Positions 1-5,949 of a DNA stretch of 6,527 bases are shown piece after piece. The DNA is from an uncultured Alphaproteobacteria bacterium. Its GTDB lineage: Bacteria; Pseudomonadota; Alphaproteobacteria; Rhizobiales; Aestuariivirgaceae. Each line of letters begins with the position of its first letter. The stretch's first letter is position 1. Location of the stretch: positions 1-6,527 of the forward strand of contig CALMLK010000198.1 in the NCBI GenBank assembly GCA_937868035.1, given 5' to 3'. Below the pieces are notes generated by a model that worked only from the letters and a program-made list of their open reading frames with translations, did no database searches and had not been told where the DNA came from. The position numbers and the translations under genes are program-made.

Positions 1-156
1 GGGCGCGCGGGCAACCTGCCGTTCCTTGTCTATCAGTACGGCCTGATCTCGAATGACATCGGTGGCGCCTCGGCAGGCGGCCTCATTGCGGTTGTCCTCG
101 CCAACATCGTCGCATTCTTCCTGATGCGCATGATTGGCAAGAACCTGGAGGGCTGA
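1..156 (+). CDS. Polyol ABC transporter permease, C-terminal fragment (smoF-like)
   Basis: The reading frame is open from base 1 to a TGA at 154-156 and gives the last 51 residues of a protein whose start lies upstream of the window. Visible are the segment GNLPFLVYQYGLISNDIGGA, a hydrophobic helix (about residues 25-44 of the fragment, GGLIAVVLANIVAFFLMRM) and a short basic tail ending KNLEG. This is what the last transmembrane helix and tail of a MalF-type ABC sugar permease look like. The identity rests mainly on position: a second permease starts 4 nt after this stop, followed by the ATPase and polyol dehydrogenases, as in smoEFGK clusters. It would be the first of the two inner-membrane permease subunits. 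The family call is fairly safe; the exact name is inferred from context because the EAA loop is not in view. Confidence 0.8.
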   Translation, partial: GRAGNLPFLVYQYGLISNDIGGASAGGLIAVVLANIVAFFLMRMIGKNLEG

Positions 157-160
157 AGAC

Positions 161-991
161 ATGGCACGCGCAGTTTCCACCCGCCGCAAATGGTTCTTCA
201 CCATCCTCGCCTGGTCCATCGCCTTCGTGATCTTCTTTCCGATCCTCTGGACCATCCTGACCAGCTTCAAGTCGGAAGGCGACGCCATCCTCATTCCGCC
301 GAAGTTCCTGTTCTTCGACTGGACCACCGAGAACTATGGCGTGGTGCAGGAACGTTCCGACTACATCAAGTTCGCCATGAACTCGATCATCCTTGCACTG
401 GGTTCCACCGCCTTCGCGCTCATCATCGCCATTCCCTCCGCCTGGGGCATGGCCTTTGCACCGGGCAAAAAGACCAAGGATTTGCTGATGTGGATGCTCT
501 CCACCAAAATGATGCCGCCGGTGGGCGCGCTCATCCCGATCTACCTGATCTTCCGCGACTTCGGCCTTCTCGATTCGCGCGGCGGCATCATCACCGTGCT
601 GATGCTGCTCAACCTGCCGATCATCATCTGGATGCTCTACACCTACTTCAAGGAAATCCCGGCGGAGATCCTCGAAGCCTCCCGCATGGACGGCGCCAAC
701 GTGTGGAAGGAACTGGTCTATGTCCTCACCCCCATGGCCGTGCCGGGCATTGCCTCGACCGTGCTGCTCAACGTCATCCTCGCCTGGAATGAAGCCTTCT
801 GGACATTGGCGCTGACCACCAAGGACGCAGCACCGCTGACGCAGTTCATCGCCAGCTATTCTTCGCCGGAAGGCCTGTTCTGGGCCAAGCTCTCGGCCGC
901 CTCCACCATGGCCATTGCCCCCATTCTCGTCCTCGGCTGGTTCGCCCAGAAACAACTCGTACGCGGCCTCACATTCGGAGCGGTGAAGTAA
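161..991 (+). CDS. smoG: Sorbitol/mannitol ABC transporter permease (SmoG-like, MalG family)
   Basis: This 276-aa integral inner-membrane subunit would form the hexitol translocation pore with the preceding permease. The ATG at 161 is chosen because GGAGGG (147-152) lies 8 nt upstream; an upstream in-frame TTG at 134 lies inside the previous gene. Hydrophobic segments fall at about residues 13-35, 72-98, 108-131, 142-162, 192-210 and 246-262, the six helices usual for MalG-type permeases. The cytoplasmic coupling loop (EAA motif) that docks on the ATPase is at about 172-191, with EASRMDGAN as its core. The C-terminus, RGLTFGAVK, is characteristic of the family. The gene sits 4 nt after the first permease and 1 nt before the ATPase gene, implying translational coupling. 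Substrate specificity (sorbitol, mannitol, possibly other polyols) is inferred from the dehydrogenases encoded downstream. Confidence 0.93.
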   Translation: MARAVSTRRKWFFTILAWSIAFVIFFPILWTILTSFKSEGDAILIPPKFLFFDWTTENYGVVQERSDYIKFAMNSIILALGSTAFALIIAIPSAWGMAFAPGKKTKDLLMWMLSTKMMPPVGALIPIYLIFRDFGLLDSRGGIITVLMLLNLPIIIWMLYTYFKEIPAEILEASRMDGANVWKELVYVLTPMAVPGIASTVLLNVILAWNEAFWTLALTTKDAAPLTQFIASYSSPEGLFWAKLSAASTMAIAPILVLGWFAQKQLVRGLTFGAVK

Positions 992-992
992 C

Positions 993-1994
993 ATGGGAAC
1001 GATTTCACTCAAGAACGTCCGCAAGTCCTTTGGCGATGCCAACATCATCCCCAACGCCAATCTGGACATCCGCAACGGCGAGTTTGTCGTCTTTGTCGGA
1101 CCGTCCGGCTGCGGCAAGTCCACGCTGCTGCGGCTGATCGCGGGGCTGGAGGACCTCACCTCCGGCACGATCGAAATCGACGGCAAGAATGTCACCGATG
1201 CCGCTCCCTCCCAGCGCGGCCTCGCCATGGTGTTCCAGTCCTACGCGCTCTATCCCCATATGAGCGTGCGCAACAACATTGCCTTCGGCCTCAAGATGGC
1301 GGGCGTGCCACCCGCCGAGATCGAGCAGAAGGTGGCCAAGGCTGCGGCCACCTTGAACCTTACCGAGTATCTCGACCGCAAGCCCCGTCAATTGTCCGGC
1401 GGCCAACGCCAGCGCGTCGCCATCGGCCGTGCCATCGTGCGCCAGCCGGAAGCCTTCCTGTTTGACGAACCGCTCTCCAATCTTGATGCAGCACTCCGCG
1501 TCAACATGCGTGTCTTCATCATGCAGCTGCACAAGGACCTCGGCACCACGATGATCTACGTCACCCATGATCAGGTGGAAGCCATGACCATGGCGGACCG
1601 CATCGTCGTCCTCAACCGCGGCAACATCGAGCAGGTGGGTTCACCGCTCGACCTTTACAACAATCCGGACTCGCTGTTCGTGGCGGGCTTCATCGGCTCG
1701 CCGAAGATGAACTTCGTCACTGGCGCGGAAGCGGAAAGGCACAAGGCCAAGACCATCGGCATTCGGCCAGAACATCTGGAGATCGCATCGGGCAGGGGCG
1801 GCTGGGCCGGTACGATTGCACTCGCCGAGCATCTGGGCGCGGACAGTTTCCTCCATGTCGATACCGAAACCGCGGGCCGCCTCGTCGTGCGCGCGCCCGG
1901 TGATTTCCGCGGAAAGGATGGTGACAAGATCGTCCTGAAGCCCGATATGGCGCGTCTTCACAAATTTGATGACAACGGCAAGGTGATCCGCTGA
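993..1994 (+). CDS. smoK: Polyol ABC transporter ATP-binding subunit (SmoK, MalK/UgpC type)
   Basis: This 333-aa cytoplasmic ATPase would power hexitol import. All ABC motifs are present in order: Walker [10 protein letters not shown] at 36-44, Q-loop Gln82 ([10 protein letters not shown]), signature LSGGQ at 134-138, Walker B FLFDEP at 155-160 with catalytic Glu159, D-loop SNLDA at 162-166, and switch His192. After about residue 235 follows the regulatory TOBE-type domain of the MalK group, with the typical IRPEH at 257-261. Its length is on the short side for MalK proteins but normal for SmoK-like ones. The ATG at 993 lies 1 nt after the smoG stop, with GGAG at 977-980 as a plausible ribosome site. 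The stop (TGA 1992-1994) shares its A with the start codon of the next gene. Intact and highly conserved; the subfamily substrate is inferred from neighbours. Confidence 0.95.
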   Translation: MGTISLKNVRKSFGDANIIPNANLDIRNGEFVVFVGPSGCGKSTLLRLIAGLEDLTSGTIEIDGKNVTDAAPSQRGLAMVFQSYALYPHMSVRNNIAFGLKMAGVPPAEIEQKVAKAAATLNLTEYLDRKPRQLSGGQRQRVAIGRAIVRQPEAFLFDEPLSNLDAALRVNMRVFIMQLHKDLGTTMIYVTHDQVEAMTMADRIVVLNRGNIEQVGSPLDLYNNPDSLFVAGFIGSPKMNFVTGAEAERHKAKTIGIRPEHLEIASGRGGWAGTIALAEHLGADSFLHVDTETAGRLVVRAPGDFRGKDGDKIVLKPDMARLHKFDDNGKVIR

Positions 1995-2764
1995 TGCGAC
2001 TGAAAGGCAAAACCGCCATCGTGACCGGGGGCGCGCGCGGAATCGGCGCCGCAATCGCGGCGGCATACGTGAAGGAAGGCGCGCGCGTCTGCGTGGCCGA
2101 CATCGAATACGCCGAGGCCCAGAAGACCGCCAAGGCCATCGGCGGCAATTCCTTCGCTTTCAACCTCGATGTGACACGGCACGACTCGATTGCCGCCTGT
2201 GTCGCCGAGGTGGAGAAAGCCGCGGGCGGTGTCGACATCCTGGTCAACAATGCCGCCATCTTCGACATGGGGCCGCTCGAGGACATTGCCGAGAAGAGCT
2301 ACGACAAGGTCTTCGCCGTCAACGTGAAGGGCGTGCTCTTCATGATGCAGGCGGTGGCCAAATCCATGATCGCGCGCGGGCAGGGCGGCAAGATCATCAA
2401 CTTTGCCTCGCAGGCGGGCCGCCGTGGCGAACCCCTTGTCGCGGTCTACTGCGCCTCGAAGGCCGCCGTGATTTCGTTCACGCAGTCGGCGGGTCTCGCG
2501 CTCATCAAGCACAAGATCAATGTGAACGGCATCGCCCCCGGCGTGGTCGACACCCCCATGTGGGAGCATGTGGACGCCCTCTTCGCAAAATACGAAAATC
2601 GCCCGCTCGGCGAGAAGAAGCGTCTCGTGGGCGAAGGCGTGCCCTATGGCCGAATGGGTCTCCCCGAAGACCATGTGGGGTGCGCCGTATTCCTCGCTAG
2701 CAATGAAAGTGACTATGTCGTCGCCCAGACATTCAATGTCGACGGCGGCCAATGGATGAGTTGA
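1994..2764 (+). CDS. smoS: NAD-dependent sorbitol dehydrogenase (short-chain dehydrogenase, SmoS-like)
   Basis: A 256-aa classical SDR, probably oxidising D-sorbitol (glucitol) to D-fructose in the cytoplasm. Visible are the nucleotide-binding motif TGGARGIG at 11-18, Asp36 at the end of strand beta-2 (favouring NAD over NADP), NNAA at 85-88, and the catalytic tetrad Asn110, Ser139, Tyr152 and Lys156 (YCASK). The PG motif of the substrate/cofactor loop is at 182-183 (APGVVDTPMW), and the C-terminus is VDGGQWMS, close to the tail of Rhodobacter sorbitol dehydrogenase as I recall it. Length is standard. The start codon overlaps the smoK stop by one base (TGATG), so translation is probably coupled. 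SDR substrate cannot be proven by motifs alone; galactitol or L-iditol oxidation are possible side or alternative activities. Position between the transporter ATPase and mannitol dehydrogenase strongly favours the polyol role. Confidence 0.9.
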   Translation: MRLKGKTAIVTGGARGIGAAIAAAYVKEGARVCVADIEYAEAQKTAKAIGGNSFAFNLDVTRHDSIAACVAEVEKAAGGVDILVNNAAIFDMGPLEDIAEKSYDKVFAVNVKGVLFMMQAVAKSMIARGQGGKIINFASQAGRRGEPLVAVYCASKAAVISFTQSAGLALIKHKINVNGIAPGVVDTPMWEHVDALFAKYENRPLGEKKRLVGEGVPYGRMGLPEDHVGCAVFLASNESDYVVAQTFNVDGGQWMS

Positions 2765-2771
2765 GAAGACC

Positions 2772-4244
2772 ATGCCCAAGCTGTCCCTGAGTTCCGTGCG
2801 TGGCCTGAACGCCACGGTGAGCGTTCCGAAATATGCGCGTTCCGCCCTCACGCCCGGCATCGTCCATTTCGGCGTCGGCAATTTTCACCGCGCCCATCTC
2901 GCGATCTATCTCGACGACCTGTTCAACATGGGGCTGGACCAGGATTGGGCCATCATCGGCGCAGGCGTGCTGCCGTCGGATGAGGTCATGCGCCAGAAAC
3001 TTGCGGACCAGGACTACCTCACCACCGTGGTGGAGCAGGAAGCCAGCATCAGCGAGGCCCGCGTCACCGGCGCCATGATTGATTTCATTCCCCCCGCCGA
3101 CCGCACACGCCTGCTGGAGACATTGGCCGACCCCGCCATCCGCATCGTCTCGCTCACGGTGACGGAAGGCGGATACATGATCAACCCGGCGACGGGAAAA
3201 TTCGATCCGCAGCATCCGGCCATTGCCCGCGATGCCGCAAACCCCAAGGACCCCACCTCGGTGTTCGGACTGATCCTCGCAGGGCTTGCGCGCCGCAAGG
3301 CCAAGGGTATCCCGCCCTACACCGTGATGTCCTGTGATAACGTCCCCCACAATGGCGTCGTCACGCGCAATGCCATCGCCGGACTGGCGCGGCTGTTCGA
3401 TCCGGCGTTGGCCGATTGGGTCGTTGCCAATGTCGCCTTCCCCAACGCCATGGTGGACCGCATCACCCCCGCGACCTCGGACCGCGAGCGCGGCCTCGTG
3501 GAGACGGCCTACGGCATCACCGACAACTGGCCCGTGTTCTGCGAGGAGTTCAAGCAGTGGGTGGTGGAAGACCATTTCCCGTTGGGCCGCCCCGCCTGGG
3601 AAAAGGTCGGTGCGCAATTCGTCGCCGACGTGACGCCTTTTGAATACATGAAGATCCGCATCCTCAACGGCGGCCATGCCGTCATCGCCTATCCCGGCGG
3701 TCTTCTGGATGTGCATTACGTGCACGAGGCGATGCAGCATCCGCTCATCCATCCCTTCTTCGAGAAGGTGGAGCAGGAGGAAATCGTCCCCACCGTGCCG
3801 CCGGTGCCCAACACCAACATCCAGGACTACTACAAGCTCATCGAGAAGCGCTTTTCCAATCCCAAGATCGGCGACACCGAGCGCCGCCTGTGCCTCGATG
3901 GCTCCAACCGCCAGCCCAAGTTCATCGTGCCGGTGATCGCCGACAACCTGCAGGCCGGCCGCTCCATCACGGGCCTCGCGCTCGAATCCGCGCTGTGGTG
4001 CCGATACTGCTACGGCGTCAGCGAAAGCGGCAAGGTGATTGAACCCAATGACCCGAGCTGGGACCGCCTGCAGGGGCTCGCCCGCAAGGCCAAGGATGAT
4101 CCCGTGCAATGGCTCACCATGGATGACATCTATGGCGGAGTGGCGCAGTCCGAAACATTCCGTACGGCCTTCGCTGCGGCTCTCGGCAGTCTGTGGAGCA
4201 GGGGCACCGAACAGACGTTGCGGGACTATCTCGCCCGCACCTGA
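2772..4244 (+). CDS. mtlK: Mannitol 2-dehydrogenase (long-chain polyol dehydrogenase, MtlK)
   Basis: A 490-aa cytoplasmic enzyme of the polyol-specific long-chain dehydrogenase/reductase family, expected to convert D-mannitol + NAD+ to D-fructose + NADH. The N-terminal Rossmann part opens with the family motif GVGNFHRAH at 34-42. SCDNVPHNG at 187-195 carries Asn190, FPNAMVDRITP (223-233) is the conserved substrate-side segment, and KIRILNGGHA at 294-303 gives Lys294, Asn299 and His302. These match the catalytic Lys295, Asn191, Asn300 and His303 described for the Pseudomonas fluorescens enzyme, all offset by one. Length is normal for the family (about 480-500). ATG 2772 follows the smoS stop by 7 nt, with a modest GAGAAG at 2763-2768 as the nearest purine-rich site. 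It is the last gene of the polyol operon in view. Related family members act on D-arabinitol or uronates, but the cluster supports mannitol. Confidence 0.93.
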   Translation: MPKLSLSSVRGLNATVSVPKYARSALTPGIVHFGVGNFHRAHLAIYLDDLFNMGLDQDWAIIGAGVLPSDEVMRQKLADQDYLTTVVEQEASISEARVTGAMIDFIPPADRTRLLETLADPAIRIVSLTVTEGGYMINPATGKFDPQHPAIARDAANPKDPTSVFGLILAGLARRKAKGIPPYTVMSCDNVPHNGVVTRNAIAGLARLFDPALADWVVANVAFPNAMVDRITPATSDRERGLVETAYGITDNWPVFCEEFKQWVVEDHFPLGRPAWEKVGAQFVADVTPFEYMKIRILNGGHAVIAYPGGLLDVHYVHEAMQHPLIHPFFEKVEQEEIVPTVPPVPNTNIQDYYKLIEKRFSNPKIGDTERRLCLDGSNRQPKFIVPVIADNLQAGRSITGLALESALWCRYCYGVSESGKVIEPNDPSWDRLQGLARKAKDDPVQWLTMDDIYGGVAQSETFRTAFAAALGSLWSRGTEQTLRDYLART

Positions 4245-4260
4245 AGCATTCTGACCGCTC

Positions 4261-4281
4261 AAACGCCACCCTGCGGCGTTT
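4261..4281 (+). terminator. Candidate terminator hairpin after mtlK
   Basis: A perfect 7-bp inverted repeat, AAACGCC (4261-4267) and GGCGTTT (4275-4281), surrounds a 7-nt loop 17 nt after the mtlK stop. Its position at the end of the polyol operon suits a transcription terminator. The 3' arm ends in TTT, but the next bases are CCGCC, so the U-tract is very short. It may be a weak intrinsic terminator or only an RNA 3'-end stabilising structure. Confidence 0.4.
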
Positions 4282-4290
4282 CCGCCACCC

Positions 4291-4308
4291 GGCAAGGTAA
4301 GTCTTGCC
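4291..4308. repeat. Second short inverted repeat (stem-loop) in the same gap
   Basis: GGCAAG (4291-4296) and CTTGCC (4303-4308) form a perfect 6-bp stem around a 6-nt loop (GTAAGT), 9 nt after the first hairpin. No T-run follows, so it is not a convincing terminator. The 3' arm overlaps a TTGCCA (4304-4309) that could serve as a -35 element for the next gene. It could therefore be part of a promoter region or a chance structure. Confidence 0.3.
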
Positions 4309-4325
4309 AGCATCCGCGCTTGTCC

Positions 4326-4357
4326 TATATATGCGTATATTCTAATTTACATATATA
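4326..4357. promoter_or_regulatory. Putative ArsR/BigR-type operator A, upstream of the YgaP-like gene
   Basis: This is an AT-rich imperfect palindrome in a GC-rich region. The outer arms are TATATATG (4326-4333) and CATATATA (4350-4357), an exact 8-bp inverted repeat around a 16-nt centre. It shares 24 of 32 positions, without gaps and with the same centre, with the element at 4879-4910; the common core is TGCGTATnTTCTAA (4332-4345). It lies 17 nt before the ATG at 4375 and just upstream of the ribosome site AAAGGA (4361-4366). A possible promoter is TTGCCA (4304-4309) with TATATG (4328-4333), 18 nt apart, which would place the operator over the -10. The palindrome is seen directly; binding by the neighbouring ArsR protein is inferred. 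Confidence 0.6.
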
Positions 4358-4374
4358 AAGAAAGGACCGCTCCC

Positions 4375-4578
4375 ATGTGTCTCGACAAGGCAGTTCTCCG
4401 CTTTGCGGGTGTCGTTGTTCTGGCCTCGCTGGCGCTTGCCCACTTCGTCTCGCCCCAATGGCTGTGGCTCACTGCTTTTGCGGGCGTGAACATGCTGCAG
4501 GCTTCCTTCACGGGATTCTGCCCGGCGGCGATCGTCTTCAAGAAGCTCGGCGCCAAGCCCGGCGTGGCCTTCGAATAA
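4375..4578 (+). CDS. Small two-helix membrane protein, YgaP transmembrane-domain family (DUF2892)
   Basis: This 67-aa protein begins MCLDKAVLRFAG and has two hydrophobic stretches, at about residues 8-24 and 28-47. They are separated by a short HFVSPQW turn and followed by the hallmark FTGFCP (45-50, with Cys49) and a basic KKLG tail. This matches the membrane part of E. coli YgaP, a membrane rhodanese; here the rhodanese domain is absent and the protein stands alone, as is common for DUF2892 proteins. AAAGGA at 4361-4366, 8 nt before the ATG, supports the start. The gene follows putative operator A and ends exactly one base before the end of the convergent arsR gene. In E. coli the partner regulator gene is ygaV, an ArsR protein of the same group as the one here, which supports a functional pair. 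Its molecular function is unknown; a role in sulfane sulfur handling at the membrane is inference. Confidence 0.85.
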   Translation: MCLDKAVLRFAGVVVLASLALAHFVSPQWLWLTAFAGVNMLQASFTGFCPAAIVFKKLGAKPGVAFE

Positions 4579-4881
4579 TCAGCGGCCCGGCGGGCAGAAC
4601 AGGTCGCTCAGCAGCTTGAGGGTCTTGGACACGTTCTTGTCCGCCAGCTGATAGAAGATCGTCTGCCCGTCGCGGCGCGATTTCACCAATCCCTCGCGCC
4701 GCATCAGGGCGAGGTGCTGCGACGTGGCGCTCTGGTTGATGCCGATGGCCTCGGCCAATTCACCCACCGGCCGCTCGCCTTCCATGATGAGGCAGAGAAT
4801 GCGCAAACGGTTCGGGTTGGCCAGGGACTTCAGGAAGTCGCTGGCCTTCTCGGCGGAACGGTTGAGTTCGACTATATTCAT
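4579..4881 (-). CDS. ArsR-family repressor of the BigR/SqrR/YgaV (persulfide-sensing) type
   Basis: A 100-aa winged-helix regulator. The core runs from FLKSLANPNRLRILC (16-30) through the helix-turn-helix (about 40-66, with SATSQHLALMRREGLV as the recognition helix region) to the wing RRDGQTIFYQL (69-79) and a C-terminal dimer helix. The helix-3 metal motif ELCVCDL of ArsR/SmtB sensors is absent; the equivalent is PVGELAEAIG, with no cysteine. Only two cysteines exist, Cys30 and Cys96 (LFCPPGR), 66 residues apart, the same separation as Cys41/Cys107 of SqrR, and the ILC and CP contexts resemble YgaV. Known members form an intramolecular sulfur bridge with reactive sulfur species and release DNA. 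The start at 4881 (MNIVELNR) is chosen because upstream extension would cross the divergent promoter and the RND start. That ATG lies within the putative operator, which suggests autorepression. The family is firm; the inducer is inferred. Confidence 0.9.
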   Translation of the reverse strand: MNIVELNRSAEKASDFLKSLANPNRLRILCLIMEGERPVGELAEAIGINQSATSQHLALMRREGLVKSRRDGQTIFYQLADKNVSKTLKLLSDLFCPPGR

Positions 4882-4910
4882 ATTTGCGTATCTTCTAAAA
4901 TATACATATG
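4879..4910. promoter_or_regulatory. Putative operator B in the arsR / RND divergent promoter region
   Basis: This AT-rich element spans from the arsR start codon into the 54-bp divergent gap (4882-4935). It has CATAT/ATATG ends (4879-4883, 4906-4910) and weaker inner symmetry, and it matches operator A at 24 of 32 aligned positions, with core TGCGTATnTTCTAA at 4885-4898. Both promoters must fit in or near this gap. On the minus strand TATATT (4904-4899) is a -10-like hexamer; on the plus strand TTGCGT (4884-4889) and TATGCT (4907-4912) are a weak pair 17 nt apart. A repressor bound here would plausibly block both arsR and the RND operon. The sequence similarity is direct observation; occupancy and promoter hexamers are guesses. 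Confidence 0.55.
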
Positions 4911-4935
4911 CTTGGCGTTGGCAAGGGTTTTTGAA

Positions 4936-5949
4936 ATGAGCATGGGCCGGATACAACAGGGAACGCGCGCAATTGCGGCCATCTTGGGCATTTTCAGCCT
5001 GATTCAGCAAGCCCGCGGCGGCGAGGTGAAGGTCGAGGTTCGGCCCCTGCCGGACTACAAATCGGTCTTCGCCCGGGTGGAAAGCCGCGATGTGGTTCCC
5101 GCCCGCGCCCGCATCGGCGGCAGCATCGTGTCACTCGCGGTGGAGGAGGGCAGCGCCGTCAAGGCCGGCGATGTCATCGCCACGGTGGTGGATGACAAGC
5201 TGGCACTGCAACTCCAGGCCCTTGATGCCCGCATCGCGGCCTTCGGTTCCGAGCTAGCCAATGCCGGCACGGAACTCGCGCGCGGCAAGAAATTGCTGGG
5301 CCAGGGTGTCGTCCCCAAGAGCCGCGTGGACGCATTGCAGACCCAGTCCGACGTCCTCACCCGTCAGGTTGAAGCCGCGACGGCGGAGCGCTCCGTCCTG
5401 GTGCAGCAGGGAAGCGAAGGCCAGGTCATCGCGCCCGCTCCCGGCCGTGTGCTCTCCGTCCCCGTCACCAAAGGCTCCGTCATCATGCCGGGTGAAACTG
5501 TCGCCCGCATTGCCGGTGGCGGTTATTTCCTGCGCCTTTCGCTGCCCGAACGCCACGCCGCCCGCATCCAGCAGGGTGACACGGTGCGCGTCGGCGCACG
5601 CGGCATCGGGGCCGACACGGCGGACAAGGCCCGCGCAGGCAAGCTGGTCAAGGTTTACCCCGAACTGGAAGGCGGCCGCGTCATCGCCGATGTCGAGGTC
5701 GATGGCCTCGGCGATTATTTCGTCGGAGAACGGACACTGGTCTGGATTCCCGTGGAAACCCGCAACGTCGTCAGCGTTCCGGCCGCGGCGGTGAGCAACC
5801 GCCACGGCGTTGATTATGTCACGCTGAAGGGCAGCGAAGGTCCGCTTGATGTGCCCGTCATCATCGGCGCCAGCATGCCGGCCGCCGACGGCGAACAGGT
5901 CGAGATCCTCTCCGGCCTCGCTGCCGGTGACACGGTGATCACGCCATGA
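4936..5949 (+). CDS. RND efflux periplasmic adaptor subunit (HlyD/AcrA-type membrane fusion protein)
   Basis: This 337-aa periplasmic adaptor would connect an RND pump to an outer-membrane channel. The N-terminus has a hydrophobic stretch (about 11-24) ending near QQARGG, consistent with a Sec signal or anchor; there is no lipobox cysteine and no cysteine at all. The first half of the barrel-sandwich (lipoyl-like) domain is at about 57-88 (GGSIVSLAVEEGSAVKAGD). A short alpha-helical hairpin rich in Ala, Gln, Leu and Glu spans about 88-158, and the second lipoyl half is at 164-193 (APAPGRVLSVPVTKGS). A beta-barrel domain follows from about 197, then a membrane-proximal domain to the end (LSGLAAGDTVITP). 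ATG 4936 is preferred over 4942 because AAGGG (4923-4927) sits 8 nt before it; longer frames would run through arsR. It overlaps the pump gene by ATGA. No outer-membrane factor is visible. The substrate cannot be read from sequence. Confidence 0.9.
   Translation: MSMGRIQQGTRAIAAILGIFSLIQQARGGEVKVEVRPLPDYKSVFARVESRDVVPARARIGGSIVSLAVEEGSAVKAGDVIATVVDDKLALQLQALDARIAAFGSELANAGTELARGKKLLGQGVVPKSRVDALQTQSDVLTRQVEAATAERSVLVQQGSEGQVIAPAPGRVLSVPVTKGSVIMPGETVARIAGGGYFLRLSLPERHAARIQQGDTVRVGARGIGADTADKARAGKLVKVYPELEGGRVIADVEVDGLGDYFVGERTLVWIPVETRNVVSVPAAAVSNRHGVDYVTLKGSEGPLDVPVIIGASMPAADGEQVEILSGLAAGDTVITP

Noticed and set aside
134..160. Upstream TTG start that would lengthen SmoG by 9 residues
   Set aside because: It lies inside the preceding permease gene. 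The ATG at 161 has a strong GGAGGG at proper spacing and gives the usual permease N-terminus.
83..1228. 381-aa open frame on the minus strand opposite smoG and the start of smoK
   Set aside because: Low-complexity Gly/Asp/His/Glu-rich translation with no domain, spanning two well-supported plus-strand genes; a shadow frame.
1958..2881. 307-aa open frame on the minus strand opposite smoS
   Set aside because: Antisense to a complete SDR with all catalytic residues, with no family features or supported start; a shadow frame.
2733..4313. 526-aa open frame on the minus strand opposite mtlK
   Set aside because: It is antisense to a gene with intact catalytic motifs. Its His/Gly/Asp/Arg-rich translation has no recognisable domain and is typical of the mirror frame of GC-rich coding DNA.
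4579..4881. Arsenic- or metal-sensing ArsR/SmtB repressor
   Set aside because: The helix-3 ELCVCDL-type metal cysteines are missing, and the two remaining cysteines match the persulfide-sensor spacing instead.
4714..4935. N-terminal extension of the RND adaptor by 74 residues
   Set aside because: The extension is antisense to arsR and would swallow the divergent promoter gap. ATG 4936 has a good ribosome site and yields a signal-like N-terminus.
4882..5010. 43-residue N-terminal extension of the ArsR protein
   Set aside because: It would cross the divergent gap and overlap the start of the adaptor gene. The shorter protein has the normal length and start of the family.
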